A stretch of DNA of 7,052 nucleotides from UBA920 sp038257015. GTDB lineage: Bacteria > Patescibacteriota > Doudnabacteria > UBA920. The notes under the pieces were generated by a model. It was not told the origin of the DNA, did not search any database, and saw nothing but the letters and a program-made list of their open reading frames with translations. Location of the stretch: the NCBI GenBank assembly GCA_038257015.1, contig JBBSJS010000044.1, positions 1 through 7,052 of the forward strand. Reading direction: 5' to 3'. Shown here piece by piece: positions 5,891-7,052 of this stretch (position 1 is its first letter; every line of letters starts with the position of its first letter). A program made the position numbers and the translations under genes.

Positions 5891-6125
5891 TTTTAATCAG
5901 TTCTAATTTTTTTAAGCGAGTCCATTTCTTAACTTCCGCTTCTCGTTTTAAAGCATCGCTTTTAGAGTTTAACTTTTCGTAATAAACAATTTTTCCGCCA
6001 CCATGAGAACGAACATAAACAGAGCCTTTTCCAGAATTATGTTTCTCTTCTCTTTCAGCTAAATCGGTTGTGATACCACAGTATAAGCTTTCATCTTTAC
6101 AACGCAAAATATAGAAGTGATACAT
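5865..6125 (-). CDS. GIY-YIG domain protein, YhbQ/UPF0213-like
   Basis: This is a single-domain GIY-YIG protein of 86 residues, the size of YhbQ/UPF0213 proteins, whose fold is that of nick- or strand-cleaving nucleases but whose cellular role is mostly unknown. Visible motif positions are YIL at 5-7 and YCGIT at 15-19 (the GIY and YIG strands), Arg25, His29 and Glu62 in ALKREAEVKKW. The end is Lys-rich (KKLELIKNDTK). I place the start at ATG 6125, not at the longer in-frame ATG at 6161. The family begins directly at MYHFYILRC, and a TATAAT box lies 6 nt before 6125, so RNA would start at or next to this ATG. Its last 26 nt overlap the pirin start. Confidence 0.88.
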   Translation of the reverse strand: MYHFYILRCKDESLYCGITTDLAEREEKHNSGKGSVYVRSHGGGKIVYYEKLNSKSDALKREAEVKKWTRLKKLELIKNDTKNRNK

Positions 6126-6131
6126 GATGTA

Positions 6132-6161
6132 ATTATAGCAAAGTAGTTGATATGAGCCCAA
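6132..6161 (-). promoter_or_regulatory. Promoter of the GIY-YIG/pirin/oxidoreductase operon (leaderless layout)
   Basis: Minus strand: a perfect TATAAT (6137-6132) with a weaker -35 TTGGGC (6161-6156) at 18 nt. The -10 ends 6 nt before the ATG at 6125, so the first transcribed base should be the A of the start codon or very near it. The -35 touches the terminator hairpin of the upstream zinc-ribbon gene. Confidence 0.6.
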
Positions 6162-6192
6162 AACAAAACTCCAATATTCTGGAGTTTTGTTT
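6161..6192 (-). terminator. Intrinsic terminator of the zinc-ribbon gene
   Basis: AAACAAAACTCCA (6161-6173) and TGGAGTTTTGTTT (6180-6192) are perfect 13-bp inverted repeats around a 6-nt loop. Minus-strand transcripts of the gene ending at 6244 reach this hairpin, whose 3' side ends in a T-rich run, and the structure insulates that gene from the GIY-YIG promoter just beyond. Confidence 0.85.
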
Positions 6193-6243
6193 AATAATTT
6201 ATTGATTTAGTCCCTGCTAATTTTAGCGGAAATTTTCTGAAGA

Positions 6244-6531
6244 TTAGAAATCGAATAATTCTCCCAAAAAGGATTCCTTTTTCTTCTTTTTATAATGACC
6301 ATTGTTATCAGAATAAGCTGGTCGATCATCACGATATGGTTGAGGTTGATTTTGAACGGACTGATGACCTGGATGCGATGGTGCCGGGGCAGTGTTATTT
6401 TCACTGCCAGAAATGAGCTTGTCTAGCTCGCCTTTATCTAGCCACACACCTCGGCAAATTGGACAGTAATCAATCTCGATACCTTGGCGGTCTGTCATCG
6501 CCAAAGGAGTTTGGTCGTTGGGACATTGCAT
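6244..6531 (-). CDS. Small TFIIB-type zinc-ribbon protein (zf-TFIIB)
   Basis: The 95-residue protein has an N-terminal zinc ribbon of the bacterial zf-TFIIB family. Cys3-Pro-Asn-Asp stands where many members have CPxC or CPxD. The second knuckle is CPICRGVWLDKGELDKLI (23-40), with Cys23, Cys26, Trp30, Asp32 and Glu35. The middle (42-80) is Pro/Gln/His/Asp-rich and probably disordered. The C-terminus has five Lys (81-85) and the short hydrophobic end ESFLGELFDF, which could be a peptide docking motif. Members of this family are widespread and uncharacterised; nucleic-acid or protein binding is only suggested. The ATG at 6531 begins directly with the zinc ribbon. No Shine-Dalgarno sequence is visible; a lone -10-like TATGAT lies at 6551-6546. 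Upstream is the structured RNA with terminator, downstream a 13-bp terminator. Confidence 0.85.
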   Translation of the reverse strand: MQCPNDQTPLAMTDRQGIEIDYCPICRGVWLDKGELDKLISGSENNTAPAPSHPGHQSVQNQPQPYRDDRPAYSDNNGHYKKKKKESFLGELFDF

Positions 6532-6573
6532 ATGCGTTTTTCTTAATCATAAAACTGCGTCTCAGTCTCCCAT

Positions 6574-6597
6574 AAAAAAAGACCGGACAAGCCGGTT
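6574..6597 (-). terminator. Intrinsic terminator at the end of the structured RNA
   Basis: Minus strand: ACCGG (6596-6592), loop CTTGT, CCGGT (6586-6582), extended by a G·U pair, followed by C and seven T (6580-6574). It is short but GC-rich with a full U tract. It lies 42 nt before the zinc-ribbon ATG and has no protein gene upstream to terminate. Confidence 0.75.
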
Positions 6598-6681
6598 ATA
6601 ATTGATATTGATTCAACGGTTGAAGCGCTCCAACTGGAGACCATCGCTCTTCCCTCAGCAATACCCAAGGCTTTTTAAATG
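6574..6681 (-). ncRNA. Candidate structured small RNA or leader RNA, about 108 nt
   Basis: The minus strand can fold into a closed three-way arrangement. P1 is GGTATTG (6665-6659) with CAATATC (6610-6604), 7 bp with one G·U. P2 is AGCG/CGCT (6648-6645 with 6627-6624) enclosing a CTCC-AGTT-GGAG hairpin (6639-6628). P3 is TTCAA-CCG-TTGAA (6624-6612), sharing one base with P2. A terminator follows directly. A possible promoter lies 7 nt before the proposed start. I recognise no known riboswitch, SRP, 6S, tmRNA or T-box signature, and no long open frame exists here. No obvious antiterminator competes with the terminator stem, which favours a free-standing RNA over a riboswitch for the zinc-ribbon gene. 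The fold was found by eye and is not tested by covariation. Confidence 0.45.
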
Positions 6682-6687
6682 TATCAC

Positions 6688-6717
6688 ATGATAGTCCCGA
6701 AATCAACAAAACATCAA
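6688..6717 (-). promoter_or_regulatory. Possible promoter of the structured RNA
   Basis: Minus strand: TTGATG (6717-6712), 18-nt spacer, TATCAT (6693-6688), predicting a start near 6681. Each box matches the consensus in only part of its positions, and the spacer is at the long end. Confidence 0.35.
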
Positions 6718-6766
6718 CCAATTTCGTAACTTATACAGTTTAAGGGGGTATTGTATTCACGCCCAA

Positions 6767-6795
6767 TTGCATGATGTTGCAAACTATGTTATAAA
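6767..6795 (+). promoter_or_regulatory. Promoter of the HD-domain gene, with an overlapping dyad
   Basis: TTGCAT (6767-6772), 17-nt spacer, TATAAA (6790-6795), with a leader of about 20 nt before the ATG at 6823. The -35 overlaps the inverted repeat TTGCA-TGATGT-TGCAA (6767-6782), which could be an operator. A strong Shine-Dalgarno GGAGG at 6811-6815 stands 7 nt before the ATG, the clearest ribosome binding site in the window. Confidence 0.6.
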
Positions 6796-6822
6796 TATAA
6801 GTCAAAAATTGGAGGAAATGAT

Positions 6823-7052
6823 ATGAAATTTTTAACTATAGCCGAGCTTTTGTCATTGATAGATACACCTAACCGAACAGGGTGTCAAAAGATATATAAA
6901 GACAACAAAACCTTGTTCCAGACTGTCCAAGGCTCCACTAACAATCACCAAGATTGGAAAGGTGGATACCATGACCATATTCAGGAGGTTATGAATATTG
7001 GGAAAAAGTTGTTCGAATTATACACCAGCTTCGGTAGAGATTTACCCTTCTC
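6823..7052 (+). CDS. HD-domain protein, N-terminal part (truncated by window end)
   Basis: From ATG 6823 the frame stays open for 76 codons to the window edge. The visible part reads GSTNNHQDWKGGYHDHIQEVMNIGKKL at residues about 38-64. The spacing NH..W.GGY..H..EVM matches the first part of HD-superfamily phosphohydrolase-like domains in phages and small bacterial genomes, where the metal-binding HD pair comes further downstream and so lies outside this window. Such proteins hydrolyse nucleotides or phosphodiesters, but no substrate can be assigned. Strong promoter and Shine-Dalgarno signals support the start. It differs from its neighbours in having a classical ribosome binding site, which might reflect high expression or transfer. 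Confidence 0.7.
   Translation, partial: MKFLTIAELLSLIDTPNRTGCQKIYKDNKTLFQTVQGSTNNHQDWKGGYHDHIQEVMNIGKKLFELYTSFGRDLPF

Noticed and set aside
6126..6161. N-terminal extension of the GIY-YIG protein from the ATG at 6161
   Set aside because: The 12 extra residues cover the TATAAT box, and the family starts at the MYHFYIL segment.
6207..6404. 65-residue minus-strand frame at the end of the zinc-ribbon gene
   Set aside because: It is an alternative frame of the zinc-ribbon gene's low-complexity part; it has no start signal.
2020..6670. Shared 10-mer CTTGGGTATT in the tRNA-like element and in the structured RNA
   Set aside because: Matches of 10 bases are expected many times by chance in 7 kb on two strands, and the flanks do not align.
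6574..6681. Fluoride, T-box or SRP RNA as identity of the structured RNA
   Set aside because: GCGATGG resembles part of the fluoride aptamer, but the rest of its core is absent; no T-box bulge or SRP domain IV motif is found.
1..7052. CRISPR array, insertion sequence, attachment site or toxin-antitoxin pair
   Set aside because: No regularly spaced repeats, transposase, terminal inverted repeats, or paired small genes of known toxin or antitoxin type were seen.

Overview
The window carries ordinary bacterial housekeeping genes at the left and a set of small accessory genes at the right, in AT-rich DNA with the standard genetic code. Nine of the ten visible stop codons are TAA, one is TAG and none is TGA; TGG is the only Trp codon needed and no gene is interrupted by an in-frame TGA. 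Compact genes, short spacers, several genes without a Shine-Dalgarno sequence, an 86-residue GIY-YIG protein, a baeRF-type protein and a phage/small-genome-type HD protein would fit a candidate-phyla-radiation (Patescibacteria-like) genome. That placement is inference only, and no marker here settles it.

Left block (1-1967, + strand): the 3' end of aspS (aspartyl-tRNA synthetase), then scpA and scpB, the two non-SMC subunits of the SMC-ScpAB chromosome condensin. They lie head to tail and close at a bidirectional terminator. ScpA has an unusual, strongly acidic C-terminal tail.

Middle block (about 1967-3252): on the minus strand, a promoter drives a 40-residue lipoprotein gene. It is followed 22 nt later by a class II tRNA-like element with an abnormal anticodon loop, and both run into the terminator shared with scpB. 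Divergently on the + strand lies trhO, a rhodanese-family tRNA U34 hydroxylase, closed by a 12-bp bidirectional terminator.

Right block (3290-6531, all minus strand): in transcription order these are a TFIIB-type zinc-ribbon protein with its own 13-bp terminator; then a GIY-YIG protein, a pirin and an OrdL/DadA-type FAD oxidoreductase, tightly packed or overlapping as one probable operon; then a baeRF/host-attachment-type protein with its own promoter. The pirin gene is broken by what looks like a single missing base. Restoring it gives a 232-residue protein with all four pirin metal ligands.

Right edge: upstream of the zinc-ribbon gene is a stretch of about 108 nt on the minus strand that folds into a closed multi-stem RNA ending in an intrinsic terminator with seven U. 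It may be an undescribed small RNA or leader. Divergently, a good promoter and strong Shine-Dalgarno precede an HD-domain protein truncated by the window end.

The items most worth following are the aberrant tRNA-like element with its co-transcribed lipoprotein, the structured RNA, and the -10 boxes that sit 6-9 nt before start codons, suggesting leaderless mRNAs. I see no CRISPR array, insertion sequence, defence island or other complete novel system.
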